Shown here: in pieces, positions 38,813 through 50,289 of the stretch | Numbering within the stretch: position 1 is the first letter of the stretch | Layout: every line of letters starts with the position of its first letter | From: Lysobacter enzymogenes | Lineage (GTDB): Bacteria; Pseudomonadota; Gammaproteobacteria; Xanthomonadales; Xanthomonadaceae | Direction: 5' to 3' | Length of the DNA stretch: 64,000 nucleotides | NCBI RefSeq assembly: GCF_017355525.1 | Contig: NZ_CP067395.1 | Span: 4,867,001-4,931,000, forward strand | Position numbers and translations under genes: made by a program | The notes under the pieces: model-generated | Database searches by the model: none | Seen by the model: the letters and a program-made list of their open reading frames with translations, nothing else | Told to the model about the DNA's origin: nothing

Positions 38813-40233
38813 TACGCGACCTCCTTGACGTCGCCCAGATAATCGCGAGGGTCGACCACATGCCCGGCCACCGCGCAGGCCGCGGCGGTCAGCGGCGAGG
38901 CCAGCAGCGTGCGCGCGCCCTTGCCCTGGCGGCCTTCGAAATTGCGGTTGCTGGTGGACACGGCGAGTTGGCCGGCGCCGACCAGATCGCCGTTCATGGC
39001 GATGCACATCGAGCAACCCGGCTCGCGCCATTCGGCGCCGGCCGCGCGCACCACCGCGTCGATGCCTTCGGCTTCGGCGGCGCGCTTGACCTGTTCGGAG
39101 CCCGGCACCACCAGCATGCGCACGCGCGGATGCACGTGGCGGCCGCGCAGCACGTCGGCGGCCTGGCGCAGGTCGGACAGGCGCGAGTTGGTGCAGCTGC
39201 CGACGAACACCACGTCGACCGGCCGTCCAGCCATCGCCGCGCCGCCGTCGAAGCCCATGTAGGCCAGCGCCTTGGCTTCGTCGGCGTCGCGCGCCTGCGG
39301 CAGGTGCGCGTCGATCGCCGCGACCTGGCCCGGATGGGTGCCCCAGGTCAGGGTCGGCTTGATCGCGGCCGCATCGATATGCACTTCGCGGTCGAACGCC
39401 GCGCCGTCGTCGGTCTTGAATTCGCTCCAGCGCGCCACCGCGCGGTCCCAGTCGCCGCCGCGCGGCGCGCGCGGCGTCTGCGCCAGAAACTCAAAGGTGG
39501 TCGCATCGGGCGCGATCAGGCCGGCGCGCGCGCCGGCTTCGATCGACATGTTGCACACGGTCATGCGCTCGTCCATCGACAGCGCGCGGATGGTCGAGCC
39601 GCGGTATTCGATGACCTGGCCGGTGCCGCCGTTGACGCCGATCTCGCCGATGATGTGCAGGATCAGGTCCTTGGCGCCGACGCCTGGCGCCAGCTCGCCT
39701 TCGACGTTGATCGCCAGGGTCTTGGGCTTGCGCTGCAACAGGCACTGGGTCGCCAGCACGTGGCCGACTTCGCTGGTGCCGATGCCGAACGCCAGCGCGC
39801 CGAACGCGCCGTGGGTGGCGGTGTGGCTGTCGCCGCAGACGATGGTCTGGCCGGGCTGGGTCAGGCCCAGCTCGGGGCCGATCACGTGGACGATGCCGCG
39901 GTAATCGCTGTCGTAGTCGAACAGTTCGACGCCGTGGCGCGCGCAGTTGCGGCGCAGCGTTTCGACCTGGTTTTCGGCTTCGGCGGTGTAGTACGGCAAA
40001 CGGCCGTCGGCGCCGGCCGGCAGGGTCGGCGTGGAGTGGTCGAGCGTGCCCTTGGTCAGATCGGGCCGGCGCGGCGCGAGGCCGCGCGCGTCGAGCTCGG
40101 CGAAGGCCTGCGGCGAGGTGACTTCGTGGATCAGGTGCAGGTCGATGTACAGCACCGCCGGCGCGGCCTCGGTTTCGGGCGCGACCAGGTGGGCGGTCCA
40201 CAGTTTGTCGAACAAGGTGGTGGGTGTGGTCAT
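38812..40233 (-). CDS. leuC: 3-isopropylmalate dehydratase large subunit
   Basis: 473-residue aconitase-family subunit carrying the 4Fe-4S cluster. The three cluster cysteines are in the conserved places: [10 protein letters not shown] and [10 protein letters not shown]. Also [11 protein letters not shown] and [19 protein letters not shown]. It starts 266 bases after leuA across a different inverted repeat, so leuCDB may be partly separated from the upstream genes. Confidence 0.97.
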   Translation of the reverse strand: MTTPTTLFDKLWTAHLVAPETEAAPAVLYIDLHLIHEVTSPQAFAELDARGLAPRRPDLTKGTLDHSTPTLPAGADGRLPYYTAEAENQVETLRRNCARHGVELFDYDSDYRGIVHVIGPELGLTQPGQTIVCGDSHTATHGAFGALAFGIGTSEVGHVLATQCLLQRKPKTLAINVEGELAPGVGAKDLILHIIGEIGVNGGTGQVIEYRGSTIRALSMDERMTVCNMSIEAGARAGLIAPDATTFEFLAQTPRAPRGGDWDRAVARWSEFKTDDGAAFDREVHIDAAAIKPTLTWGTHPGQVAAIDAHLPQARDADEAKALAYMGFDGGAAMAGRPVDVVFVGSCTNSRLSDLRQAADVLRGRHVHPRVRMLVVPGSEQVKRAAEAEGIDAVVRAAGAEWREPGCSMCIAMNGDLVGAGQLAVSTSNRNFEGRQGKGARTLLASPLTAAACAVAGHVVDPRDYLGDVKEVA

Positions 40234-40341
40234 GAGTGGATGATGGCTTTGGCTGTTATGGCTGAAGCGGAATTAGCGGGTTTGCTTGCGCGGCGATGCG
40301 CCGGATCGTTCCGGTCCGCTTCCCGGTCCGGCGTTCTTGCC

Positions 40342-40430
40342 GCCGTCATCCCCGCGAAAGCGGGGATCCAGGGATTCACCGCGACATGGCTCTGAAGTCT
40401 CTGGATCCCCGCTTTCGCGGGGATGACGGC
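40342..40430 (+). repeat. Inverted repeat of the GTCATCCCCGCGAAAGCGGGGAT type
   Basis: Left copy GCCGTCATCCCCGCGAAAGC (40342 on) continuing GGGGATCCAGGGA, and right copy CTGGATCCCCGCTTTCGCGG continuing GGATGACGGC, 20-30 bases apart, forming a long hairpin. It occupies most of the leuC-leuA gap. A widespread repeat in proteobacteria with high GC. Confidence 0.85.
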
Positions 40431-40499
40431 TTCGTGCGAGCGCGGCGAGCGGGGCGGATGGTCGGACATGAGCGGCAAGAGTTCGCGTCGATCAACAGT

Positions 40500-42109
<1,610 letters not shown>

Positions 42110-42113
<4 letters not shown>

Positions 42114-43237
42114 GCGGGGATGTCCTCTGTCACGGTGCGATGCGGGGAAAGGGGGGAGGCGACTGCGGATGCGGCAAGCGCCGCGCGCGGCGGCGGCAGA
42201 TTGGCGAGCTTGTAAATGTCCGCCTCGATGGTGGCGCCGGCACGCGACAGCGAAGTGTCGCGATTGCGACGGCGCGGGCGCCGCGGTGCGCGCGGTCGCA
42301 CATCCGACAGCAGCTGCGCCAGCACGCCGGCGTCGACGTTGCCGCCGGACACCACCGCGCACTTGCGCTTGGCGGCGATGCGGCGGCCGGCCGCCAGCGC
42401 CAGCGCGCCGGCGCCTTCGGCGATGATGTGTTCTTCCAGCGCCAGCCGGACCAGGGTCTCGCGCAGTTCGGCTTCGCGCACGATCACCACGTCGTCGAGC
42501 AGGTTCGCCAGCACCCGTTCGGTCAGCCGGCCGGGGTCTTTGACCCGCACGCCGTCGGCCAGGGTCGCGGCCGGTTCGATCAGGCGGCGGTCGCCGCGCA
42601 GCGCGCGCGCCATCGAGTCGACGCCTTCGACCTGCGCGCCGATGATGCGCACGCCCTGCGATTTCAGCGCCAGCGCGACGCCGGCGGCGAGGCCGCCGCC
42701 GCCGATCGGCACCAGCACCACGTCGGGCGAGAACGCGGCCAGTTCCAGGCCGACCGTGCCTTGTCCGGCGATCACGTCGGGGTCGTCGAACGCCGACAGC
42801 AGGCGGTAGTCGTGCTGCTGCGCCAGTTCGATCGCGAAGGCCTTGGCTTCGTCGTAGGTGTCGCCGTGCAGGCGCACGGTCGCGCCCCAATGGGCGACGC
42901 CGGCGATCTTGGTCTGCGGCGCGCAGCGCGGCATCACCGTGATCGCGTTGACGCCGAGGCGATAAGCGGCCCAGGCCAGACCCTGGGCGTGGTTGCCGGC
43001 CGAGGCGGCGATCACCGGGCGGTGATCGCCGCGTTCGCGCGCGGCCAGCAGCGCGTTGAGCGCGCCGCGCACCTTGTACGAGCCGGTGCGCTGCAGGTTC
43101 TCCAACTTCAGCCAGCAGCCGAAACGCTCGGCGTGGTGCAGCGGGGTGACGGTGAGGTAGCGGCGCAACCGCGCCTGCGCCGCCAGCAGATCGGCGGCGC
43201 CGACGTCGGTGTGGGTGCGTACTACGTCGCCGTCCAT
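42110..43237 (-). CDS. ilvA: Threonine dehydratase without the regulatory domains
   Basis: 375-residue PLP enzyme that deaminates threonine to 2-ketobutyrate, first step to isoleucine. PLP lysine is Lys55 in [14 protein letters not shown]; glycine loop [14 protein letters not shown]. It lacks the paired ACT-like regulatory domains of the E. coli IlvA (about 510 residues), and instead ends in a 60-residue Arg/Pro tail with no recognisable fold, so feedback by isoleucine is probably absent or different; the TdcB-like type is more apt. It follows the ilvE stop by three bases and overlaps leuA. Assignment to the biosynthetic route rests on position in the operon. Confidence 0.92.
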
Positions 43238-43239
43238 GC

Positions 43240-44220
43240 TCAGACCGCCGTCAGCCAGTGGGCGTAGCGGCTGTCTTGTCCGCGCACGACCTGGGAGTAC
43301 AGCGCCGACAGCTCGCGGGTGACCGGGTTGTCGCCGAACACGCGGCGGTCCAGCACGTCGATCGCGCAGGCTTCGGCGGCGGTGCCGCAGACGAAGACCT
43401 CGTCGGCGTCCAGCAGCTCGTGCAGGGTCACCTCGCGCGAGGCCGCGCCCGACAGCGCGATCATGGTGTCGCGGGTGATCCCTGGCAGCGCGTCGCGGTG
43501 ATCGACCGAAGTCACCTCGCCGTTCTTGACCATGAACACGTTGGCGCCGGTGCACTCGACCACATAGCCCTTGTCGTCGGTGAACAGCGCCTCGTCGAAG
43601 CCGCGTTGCTTGGCTTCGCGCTTGGCCAGGATCGAATTGACGTAGGCGCCCGACAGCTTCAGCGGCGGCAGCGAGGTGGCCGGGTTGCGCTTCCACGGCG
43701 ACACGGTCAGACGGGTGCGCGCGCCGCCCAGGTGCACGACCTTGGCCATCGTGGCGACCATCAGGTGCTGGGTCAGCGGATCCACGTCCAGGCCGATGGT
43801 GCCGGTGCCCATCCAGGTCAGCGGACGGATGTAGGCGTCGCGATGGCCGTTGGCGCGCAGCGTGTCCAGCACCGCGCGGCCGGCGCGCTCGACGTCGAAG
43901 TCGATGCCGAACATGTCCGCGCCCTTTCGCATGCGTTCCAGGTGCTCGGGCAGGCGGAACACCGCGGCGCCGCCGTCGGCGGTGGCGTAGCTGCGGATGC
44001 CTTCGAACACCGCGGTGCCGTAGTGCATGGCGTGGGTGGTCAGCGGCGCTTCGGGGGCGTCGCTTGTGATGAATCGCCCGTCGAACCAGATCTGCGGCTG
44101 CGCGGCCGGCACTTCGATGCTGCGGCTCGGCGCCGGCGCACGCTCGCGCACCGTCGCCGCGGCCTGCGCCGGCGCCTGCGCGTGTTCGGGACGTTCCAGA
44201 AGTTCGGTGCTCATGTGCAT
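43240..44220 (-). CDS. ilvE: Branched-chain amino acid aminotransferase
   Basis: 326-residue class IV PLP transaminase that makes valine, leucine and isoleucine from their keto acids. Core [14 protein letters not shown] at 66-80, [25 protein letters not shown] with the PLP-lysine neighbourhood, and the [13 protein letters not shown] end region. The first 38 residues are a low-complexity Ala/Pro head absent from most relatives. The ATG at 44220 lies behind GAGG; a second Met two codons later is also possible. It overlaps the end of ilvM. Confidence 0.95.
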   Translation of the reverse strand: MHMSTELLERPEHAQAPAQAAATVRERAPAPSRSIEVPAAQPQIWFDGRFITSDAPEAPLTTHAMHYGTAVFEGIRSYATADGGAAVFRLPEHLERMRKGADMFGIDFDVERAGRAVLDTLRANGHRDAYIRPLTWMGTGTIGLDVDPLTQHLMVATMAKVVHLGGARTRLTVSPWKRNPATSLPPLKLSGAYVNSILAKREAKQRGFDEALFTDDKGYVVECTGANVFMVKNGEVTSVDHRDALPGITRDTMIALSGAASREVTLHELLDADEVFVCGTAAEACAIDVLDRRVFGDNPVTRELSALYSQVVRGQDSRYAHWLTAV

Positions 44221-44447
44221 GGGGAAACCTCGACGGCAAGACAGTCGTAAAGCTTGGCGAGCTGGCTCTGCAACGCGGTGTCGGCGCGGTCGCCTTCCAC
44301 CGTCATGCGCAGGTGCCAGCGGTCGCCGTCCGGTTGCGCTTCGCCGTCCACCGACAGGGGACGGAAGCCGCGACGTTCGGCAGCGCCCAATACCCGGGCC
44401 AGGGCGCCTTCGGCCTGGCGCAGGGTCAGATCAAGCTGGTATCGCAT
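44211..44447 (-). CDS. ilvM: Acetolactate synthase small subunit, ACT domain only
   Basis: 78 residues, one ACT fold: YQLDLTLRQAEGALARVL then a variable loop and the LAVEV strand. Short like E. coli IlvM (about 87 residues), unlike the 160-residue IlvN/IlvH with two domains. It would regulate or activate the catalytic subunit next to it. It overlaps both neighbours (17 bases with ilvG, 10 with ilvE). A gene of this size could be overlooked. Confidence 0.88.
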   Translation of the reverse strand: MRYQLDLTLRQAEGALARVLGAAERRGFRPLSVDGEAQPDGDRWHLRMTVEGDRADTALQSQLAKLYDCLAVEVSPCT

Positions 44448-46182
44448 GGGCGTTCTCCTTGTCGGCGGACGGGGGCGTCAGGCTGACGATCGCGTCGGCG
44501 TCGGCGGCTTCCGGATCCATCATCTGCGCGTTGTTGTGGTTCGGCGGAACCAGCGGCCAGACGTTGGCGGCCTGGTCGATGGCCACGTGCAGCAGCACGG
44601 GGCCGGGGGTGTCGAGCATGTAAGTCAGCGCTTCGTCGACCGAATCGGCGCGGTCGACGTACATCGCCTTGATCCCGAACGCGGCGGCGATCGCGCAGAA
44701 GTCCGGGTTGTCGGACAGGTCGATCTCGGAATAGCGGCGTTCGAAAAACAGTTCCTGCCACTGCCGCACCATGCCCAGGGCCTGGTTGTCGAGCAGCACG
44801 ATCTTCACCGGCAGGCGGTAGCGGGCGATGGTCGCCAGCTCCTGCACGTTCATCAGGAACGAGCCGTCGCCGCTGACGCAGATCACGGTCGCTTCGGGAT
44901 TCTCCAACTGCGCGCCCAACGCGGCCGGCACGCCGAAACCCATCGCGCCCAAGCCGCCGCTGGTCAGGTGCTTGCGCGGATTATCGAAACGCCAGTGCTG
45001 GGCGACCCACATCTGGTGCTGGCCGACGTCGCAGGCGACCACGGCCTGCGGCGCGCGTTCGGACAGTTCCTTCAGCAGCGCCGGCGCGTACACCGTCTCG
45101 CCCGGCGCGTCGTAACGCGGCGCGCATTCGCGCTTGCGTTGCAGGCAGACGTCGCGCCACGCGCGGCGGGCGCCGCCGTTGCGGCCCTGCAGCTGGGCGG
45201 TGATCGCCGGGGTCAGCGCGTCCAGCGAGCGGCGCAGGCAACCGCGCACGCCGGCGTCGGCGTGGCGCAGCTTGCCGATCTCGCAGGCGTCCAGGTCCAT
45301 GTGCACGACCCGCGCGTTCGGCGCGAACTCGGCCAGCTTGCCGGTGGCGCGGTCGTCGAAACGCGCGCCGACCACGATCAGCAGATCGCATTCCTGCACC
45401 GACAGGTTCGACGCGCGGGTGCCGTGCATGCCCAACATGCCCAAGTTCAGGGCGTGATCGGCCGGCAATGCGCCCAGTCCCTTCAGCGTCAGCACCGCCG
45501 GGATCTGGCTGCCTTCGACGAAGGCGCGGAACGACTCCACCGCATCGCCGAGCGAGATGCCGCCGCCGCCGTAGATCAGCGGCTTGCGCGCATGCGCGAT
45601 CAGCGCGGCGGCTTCGTGGTACGACGCATCCGGCGCGGCCGGAACCGGATCGGTCGGCAGCGGCGCGTGCGCCGGCAGATGCGAAGCGTCGGCGTTCTGC
45701 ACGTCCTTGGGCAGGTCGATCAGCACCGGTCCCGGCCGGCCCGAACGCGCCAGCCGGAACGCTTCGCCGACCATGCGCGGCAGGTCGTCGACGCTGCGCG
45801 CCAGGAAGCTGTGCTTGACGATCGGCAGGGTCATGCCGAACACGTCCAGTTCCTGGAACGCGTCGGTGCCCATCAGCGCGGTCGCGACTTGGCCGGTGAT
45901 GCAGACCATCGGCACCGAGTCCAGCATCGCGTCGGCGATGCCGGTGACCAGGTTGGATGCGCCTGGGCCGGAGGTGGCTACGCAGACGCCGACTCGCCCG
46001 CTGGCACGGGCGTAGCCGTTGGCCGCGAAAGCCGCGCCTTGCTCGTGGCGGACCAGAATATGCTTCAGGTCCGAACCGTGCAGGGCGTCGTAGAAGGGCA
46101 TGATCGTGCCGCCCGGATAACCGAACAGCACGTCGACGCCTTCTGCGGCCAGCGCTTGCGCCAGCCAGCGGGCACCGTTCAT
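44431..46182 (-). CDS. ilvG: Acetolactate synthase large (catalytic) subunit
   Basis: 583-residue thiamine-diphosphate enzyme that forms acetolactate or acetohydroxybutyrate. Motifs: FGYPGGTIMPFYDAL, HEQGAAFAANGYARASGRVGV with the catalytic Glu, GGLGAMGFGVPAALGA and the ThDP-binding GDGSFLMNVQELATI. Starts one base into the ilvC stop and is followed by ilvM, so catalytic and regulatory subunits are cotranslated. Confidence 0.97.
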   Translation of the reverse strand: MNGARWLAQALAAEGVDVLFGYPGGTIMPFYDALHGSDLKHILVRHEQGAAFAANGYARASGRVGVCVATSGPGASNLVTGIADAMLDSVPMVCITGQVATALMGTDAFQELDVFGMTLPIVKHSFLARSVDDLPRMVGEAFRLARSGRPGPVLIDLPKDVQNADASHLPAHAPLPTDPVPAAPDASYHEAAALIAHARKPLIYGGGGISLGDAVESFRAFVEGSQIPAVLTLKGLGALPADHALNLGMLGMHGTRASNLSVQECDLLIVVGARFDDRATGKLAEFAPNARVVHMDLDACEIGKLRHADAGVRGCLRRSLDALTPAITAQLQGRNGGARRAWRDVCLQRKRECAPRYDAPGETVYAPALLKELSERAPQAVVACDVGQHQMWVAQHWRFDNPRKHLTSGGLGAMGFGVPAALGAQLENPEATVICVSGDGSFLMNVQELATIARYRLPVKIVLLDNQALGMVRQWQELFFERRYSEIDLSDNPDFCAIAAAFGIKAMYVDRADSVDEALTYMLDTPGPVLLHVAIDQAANVWPLVPPNHNNAQMMDPEAADADAIVSLTPPSADKENAHAIPA

Positions 46183-47210
46183 CAGGCGGCCTCTTCCTGT
46201 CGTTCGCCGCGGCTCGCGGCGGGCGCGGCGGCGGCCGCGGTCTTGGGCGCGTTGTCCAGCCACTTCATGTTCGCGCGCAGCTTCTTGCCGACCGCTTCGA
46301 TCGGATGCTCCAGGTCGCCGCGCTTGAGCGCCTTGTAGTTGGCGTTGCCCGAGGCGTACTCGGCGATCCACTGCTTGGCGAAGGTGCCGTCCTGGATTTC
46401 GGTCAGCACCTTGCGCATCTGCGCGCGGGTGTTGTCGTCGACCACGTAGCTGCCGCGGGTCAGCGCGCCGTACTGCGCGGTCTCGCTGATGAACTCGTGC
46501 ATGCGGGTGATGCCGCCTTCGTAGAACAGGTCGACGATCAGCTTCAGTTCGTGCAGGCACTCGTAGTAGGCGACTTCGGGCTGATAGCCGGCTTCGACCA
46601 GGGTTTCCCAGCCGGCCTGGACCAGCTTGGTCGCGCCGCCGCACAGCACTGCCTGTTCGCCGAACAGATCGGTTTCGGTCTCTTCCTTGAACGTGGTCTT
46701 GATCGCGTTCTGGCGCGCGCCGCCGATGCCGGCGCAGTAGGTCAGGGCGAATTCCTCGGCGCGGCCGCTGGTGTCCTGATGCACGGCGTAGACGCTCGGC
46801 ACGCCGCGGCCGATTTCGTACTCGCGGCGGACCAGCGCGCCCGGGCCCTTCGGCGCGACCAGGACCACGTCGAGGTCGGCGCGCGGCGAGATCTGGCCGT
46901 AGTGCACGTTGAAGCCGTGCGCGAACAGCAGGCAGGCGCCTTGCTTGATGTTGGGTTCGATGACTTCGCGATACAGCTGCGGCTGGACCATGTCCGGCGT
47001 AAGCACGGCGACCAGTTCGGCGCCGGCGACCGCTTCGGCCGGGGTCTTGACGGTGAAGCCGTCGGCCTTGGCCTTGATCTCGGTCGGGCCGCCCGGGCGC
47101 AGGCCTACGGTGACGTCGAATCCGGAATCGCGCAGGTTGAGCGCGTGGGCGCGGCCCTGGCTGCCGTAGCCGACGACGGCGATCTTGGGACGGGAGGCGG
47201 TGCTGGTCAT
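46182..47210 (-). CDS. ilvC: Ketol-acid reductoisomerase
   Basis: 342-residue class I enzyme that isomerises and reduces acetolactate with NADPH and magnesium. Rossmann motif [18 protein letters not shown] at the N-terminus; knotted domain contains [12 protein letters not shown] and [20 protein letters not shown]. Normal length for the short class, with a 20-residue Ala-rich tail. 51 bases after ilvD. Confidence 0.97.
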   Translation of the reverse strand: MTSTASRPKIAVVGYGSQGRAHALNLRDSGFDVTVGLRPGGPTEIKAKADGFTVKTPAEAVAGAELVAVLTPDMVQPQLYREVIEPNIKQGACLLFAHGFNVHYGQISPRADLDVVLVAPKGPGALVRREYEIGRGVPSVYAVHQDTSGRAEEFALTYCAGIGGARQNAIKTTFKEETETDLFGEQAVLCGGATKLVQAGWETLVEAGYQPEVAYYECLHELKLIVDLFYEGGITRMHEFISETAQYGALTRGSYVVDDNTRAQMRKVLTEIQDGTFAKQWIAEYASGNANYKALKRGDLEHPIEAVGKKLRANMKWLDNAPKTAAAAAPAASRGERQEEAA

Positions 47211-47261
47211 GGCGGGATCTCGTAGGGAGGAGTGAGCGGAGAGGAGTGAGGAAAGAGCGGG

Positions 47262-48989
47262 TCAGGCGGGTTCGGGTACTGCGTTCTCGATCAAGGTCGC
47301 TTCGATTCGTTTCGGCGCCTGCAACGGGCCCGGCGCGGTGACCGCGCCGCGCGAGGCCGAGCCGACGCTGCGCGCGTACTTGGCCAGCACGCCGGTGGTC
47401 ACGCGCGGGGCGATGCGCGCGGGTTCGCGCGCGGCCAGGTCGGCGGCGACGCTCAAGGTGCGGGTGGCGACGTCGATGGCGATGCGGTCGCCTTCGCGCA
47501 GCCGCGCGATCGGGCCGCCGTGCGCGGCCTCGGGCGAGATGTGGCCGACCATGAAGCCGTGGGTGGCGCCGCTGAAGCGGCCGTCGGTGATCAGCGCGAC
47601 ATCGTTGCTCAGGCCCTGGCCGACCAGCGCCGCGGTCACCGCCAGCATCTCGCGCATGCCCGGGCCGCCGGTCGGGCCTTCGAAGCGGATCACCACGATG
47701 TCGCCGGCCTGGATCTGCCGCGCCTGCACCGCGGCGAACGCCGCTTCTTCCGAATCGAACACCCGCGCCGGGCCTTCGAAGTGCTCGCGGCCGTGGCCGG
47801 CCAGCTTGAGGATGCAGCCTTCCGGGGCGAGGTTGCCGTAGATGATCGAATAGCCGCCGCGCGGCTTGATCGGATCGCTGACCGGACGCACCACGTCCTG
47901 CTGCGCGGCCATCGTCGCCTCGCTCAGCTCCTGGAAAAAGGAACGGCCGGTGACCGTCGGAATATCCTCGATCAGACCGGCCGTCTTCAGCTCGCGCGCC
48001 ACCAGCGCCGCGCCGCCGAATTCGAACATTTCCGCGGCGGTGTAGCGTCCGCCGGGTTTCAGGTCGGCGATGACCGGCGTGTGCGCGGCGGCTTCGAATT
48101 CTTCCAGGTCGAAATCGACGCCGGCCTCGTGCGCGATCGCCAGCAGGTGCAGCGCGGCGTTGGTCGAACCGGCGGTGGCCGAGACCGCGCGCGCGGCGTT
48201 GCGCAGCGACGCGGCGGTGATCAGCTGGCGCGGCGTCGGCGCGCCGTCGCGCAGGCGCTGCATGACCAGTTCGCCGCACAGCCGCGCGGTTTCGGGCTTG
48301 TCGTCGTGGATCGCCGGGACGTCGTTGTAGCCCAGCGGCGACAGGCCCAGGAAAGTCAGCACCATCGCCATGGTGTTGGCGGTGAACTGGCCGCCGCAGG
48401 CGCCGGCGCCGGGGCAGGCGTGGGATTCGATCCGATGCAGTTCGGCGTCGTCGATGCGGCCGGCCGAATGCGCGCCGACCGCTTCGAACACGTCCTGCAC
48501 GGTCAGCGGCTTGTCGTCGGCGCGGTTCTTCTTCGACGGGCAATGGCCCGGCATGATCGTGCCGCCGTAGAGGATCACGGTCGGGATGTCCAGGCGCGCG
48601 GCGGCCATCGCCGCGGCGGGGATGGTCTTGTCGCAGCCGACCAGCAGCACCATCGCGTCCAGGCAGTGGCCCGAGACCGCCAGTTCGATCGAATCGGCGA
48701 TGGTTTCGCGCGAGGCCAGCGAGGCGCGCATGCCGTCGCTGCCCATCGCGATGCCGTCGGTGACGGCGATGGTGTTGAACTCGATCGGCGTGCCGCCGCC
48801 GTCATGCACGCCGCGGCGCACGTGCTGGGCCAGATCGCGCAGGGTGATGTTGCAGGGCGAAACGTCGCTCCAGGTATGGACCACGGCGACCAGCGGTCTG
48901 GCGATGGCCGCGTCGTCGAGGCCGGTGGCGCGCAACATCGCGCGCGCGGGGGCTCGGGACGGGCCTTGCTTGATGGCGTTGCTTCTCAC
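47262..48989 (-). CDS. ilvD: Dihydroxy-acid dehydratase
   Basis: 575-residue Fe-S dehydratase that makes the 2-keto acids. Cluster cysteines lie in [11 protein letters not shown] and [16 protein letters not shown]; substrate loop [10 protein letters not shown]. Start: the GTG at 48989 ([13 protein letters not shown] follows) was chosen because it fits the family start and follows AAGGAA at eight bases; an in-frame ATG 42 bases further up lies in the terminator region and is unlikely. First structural gene of the operon, right after the attenuator. Confidence 0.95.
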   Translation of the reverse strand: MRSNAIKQGPSRAPARAMLRATGLDDAAIARPLVAVVHTWSDVSPCNITLRDLAQHVRRGVHDGGGTPIEFNTIAVTDGIAMGSDGMRASLASRETIADSIELAVSGHCLDAMVLLVGCDKTIPAAAMAAARLDIPTVILYGGTIMPGHCPSKKNRADDKPLTVQDVFEAVGAHSAGRIDDAELHRIESHACPGAGACGGQFTANTMAMVLTFLGLSPLGYNDVPAIHDDKPETARLCGELVMQRLRDGAPTPRQLITAASLRNAARAVSATAGSTNAALHLLAIAHEAGVDFDLEEFEAAAHTPVIADLKPGGRYTAAEMFEFGGAALVARELKTAGLIEDIPTVTGRSFFQELSEATMAAQQDVVRPVSDPIKPRGGYSIIYGNLAPEGCILKLAGHGREHFEGPARVFDSEEAAFAAVQARQIQAGDIVVIRFEGPTGGPGMREMLAVTAALVGQGLSNDVALITDGRFSGATHGFMVGHISPEAAHGGPIARLREGDRIAIDVATRTLSVAADLAAREPARIAPRVTTGVLAKYARSVGSASRGAVTAPGPLQAPKRIEATLIENAVPEPA

Positions 48990-49071
48990 GAACGGCGTTC
49001 CTTGAGGGCGAATCCTTCGCCGTTGCCGCACGTCCGCGTGCGGTGTTGCGGGAACCCGGGGCCGTATAACG

Positions 49072-49099
49072 AAAAAACCCGCGCCTTTTGGGCGCGGGG
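49072..49099 (-). terminator. Attenuator terminator of the ilv operon
   Basis: Minus-strand stem CCCGCGCC/GGCGCGGG with an AAAA loop followed by six T, 100 bases before ilvD and 37 after the leader peptide stop. The first arm could instead pair with GCGCGGG inside the leader (complement of 49152-49158), giving the antiterminator. Classical transcription attenuation arrangement. Confidence 0.85.
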
Positions 49100-49135
49100 T
49101 TCAGGTTCTTTCGACCTTCGGGTTGTGTGGTTTTG

Positions 49136-49315
49136 CTACACGAACCCGTATCCCGCGCTGGTGAGCGAGGTAATAAGTACGAGCGCAAGAATAATGGTCG
49201 CGATGGCCGGTGCGGCCTTGAGCAGCGTGGCGCGAAGCTTGGCCGCGCGCGCGGATTCGTTCGAGGCCGCGATGGCCTGCGAATTCGTCCGGCGGTGGTT
49301 GCTGCGCTGCGTCAT
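49136..49315 (-). CDS. ilvL: ilv operon leader peptide
   Basis: 59-residue open frame, too short for usual gene calling, whose second half is dense in regulating codons: IATIILALVLIT at residues 38-49 contains four Ile, three Leu and one Val in twelve residues, as expected for an attenuator controlled by all three branched-chain amino acids. The stop lies just before the terminator and the segment complementary to the terminator arm falls in codons 53-55, so a ribosome stalled in the Ile/Leu/Val run would free it. It starts with ATG at 49315, no ribosome site being visible. A TTGACA promoter box lies 32-37 bases upstream of it, so the message may start almost at the ATG. Role inferred from layout; the peptide itself has no other function expected. 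Confidence 0.85.
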   Translation of the reverse strand: MTQRSNHRRTNSQAIAASNESARAAKLRATLLKAAPAIATIILALVLITSLTSAGYGFV

Positions 49316-49641
49316 GGGGTCGAGAAGAACATGCCCATTTGGGGCTTGTCAATAGTTTCCTGGAAAACCATCGCGAACCGTGGCTGCGGTCGCGGCGAAC
49401 GGTGCATCGGGTAAGCAGGACGCCATCGCCTGCGGCGGCAGTCGCCAGCGTAGGCGGACTGGGCGCGAAAGAGAACTCGCGCGCGGTCTTTAAACGAAAG
49501 GCGATGGCCGGACTCGCTTTCGAACCGCGTAGCACCGAGGACTGCACGCGATTTCCGTTATGCCCGTTCAGCCTCGTTCGACCAGTTGAGGCGAGCGGGT
49601 ACGAAGTCCACCGCACCGGCTCGGATCGATAGGGAGCTCGA
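49316..49641 (+). other. Gap between ilv leader and SH3-domain gene
   Basis: 326 bases between divergent transcription units. It contains the ilv promoter at its left end. No gene seen in the remainder, which has two in-frame but motif-free open stretches only. The right end supplies the SH3 gene's AGGGAG ribosome site. Confidence 0.55.
49324..49352 (-). promoter_or_regulatory. Promoter of the ilv operon
   Basis: Minus-strand consensus TTGACA (49352-49347) with a weak TTCTTC at -10 after a 17-base spacer (49329-49324). Expected start near 49317, two bases before the leader ATG, which would make the leader message nearly leaderless and explain the missing ribosome site. The -35 is perfect, the -10 poor. 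Confidence 0.5.
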
Positions 49642-50172
49642 ATGGCAAGACGCTCGCAGGGGGCCTTAGGGCTTTGGGTGATCGGAGGCTTGATAGCGAT
49701 CGTGGCGATGTGCCGTCCGCATCAGGATCGAGCCGCACCGCCCGATACCGAGATGCCCCCCGTGGCGGCGGAGGCGCCGGTTGCGACGGAGGTCCTGTAT
49801 GTCGATGCGGCCTCGCTGAACCAACGCGCTTCGCCGCATGGCCCCGTGGTCGGATCGCTGGCCGGCGGTTCGGCGGTCGAAGTGCACGAGCGGCGCGAGG
49901 GGTGGATCCGGGTATCGCGGCCTGGGGAACGCGAACAATGGGTTTCGGCTTCGCATCTGTGCGCTGAAGCAGGTTGCTACCGGACGCGGCAAAGCGGGCG
50001 ATCGACCTCCAAGGCGGCCGCCGGGTCTGCTCGCAGGACGCCCGCCCGTACGTATCGCCACGGCAGCTACGAAGACGGCACGTGTCCGTGCTCGGGCCGC
50101 CGGGTATGCATCGGTCCGCGCGGCGGGCGGTACTGCATTACATCAGGCGGCAACAAGCGCTACGGGGTGTGA
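49642..50172 (+). CDS. Membrane-anchored SH3-domain protein of unknown function
   Basis: 176 residues. N-terminal TM anchor (about 9-24), low-complexity linker, then a bacterial SH3 domain (51-108: VDAASLNQRASPHGPVVGSLAGGSAVEVHERREGWIRV with WVSASHL end) that in relatives binds peptidoglycan. After a Ser/Arg-rich linker a Cys-rich tail, TCPCSGRRVCIGPRGGRYC, ends ITSGGNKRYGV; the four cysteines suggest disulphides in the periplasm. AGGGAG ribosome site. Tail family not recognised with certainty; it looks like short tail modules found after SH3 or nuclease domains. Confidence 0.75.
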   Translation: MARRSQGALGLWVIGGLIAIVAMCRPHQDRAAPPDTEMPPVAAEAPVATEVLYVDAASLNQRASPHGPVVGSLAGGSAVEVHERREGWIRVSRPGEREQWVSASHLCAEAGCYRTRQSGRSTSKAAAGSARRTPARTYRHGSYEDGTCPCSGRRVCIGPRGGRYCITSGGNKRYGV

Positions 50173-50197
50173 GCACAGCGGACCCGATTCTCGCCCG

Positions 50198-50280
50198 ATT
50201 TTCGCGCTATCGCGGAAAACCGAGCCTTCGAATCGGCATCCGGGCACATCGCCATCGCCGGCTGCAGCCGACGATGGCGA
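50198..50280 (+). repeat. Two hairpins between convergent SH3-protein and thrC genes
   Basis: First TTTTCGCG-CTAT-CGC-GGAAAA (50198-50219), second arms TCGCCATCG and CGATGGCGA with an inner self-complementary CGGCTGCAGCCG (50249-50280). Likely a transcription end for both genes. No clean T-run after the second. Confidence 0.5.
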
Positions 50281-50289
50281 TACAGGACG

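Noticed and set aside
48990..49031. ATG start 42 bases upstream for ilvD
   Set aside because: It would fall next to the attenuator and lacks a ribosome site; the GTG at 48989 fits the family and has AAGGAA.
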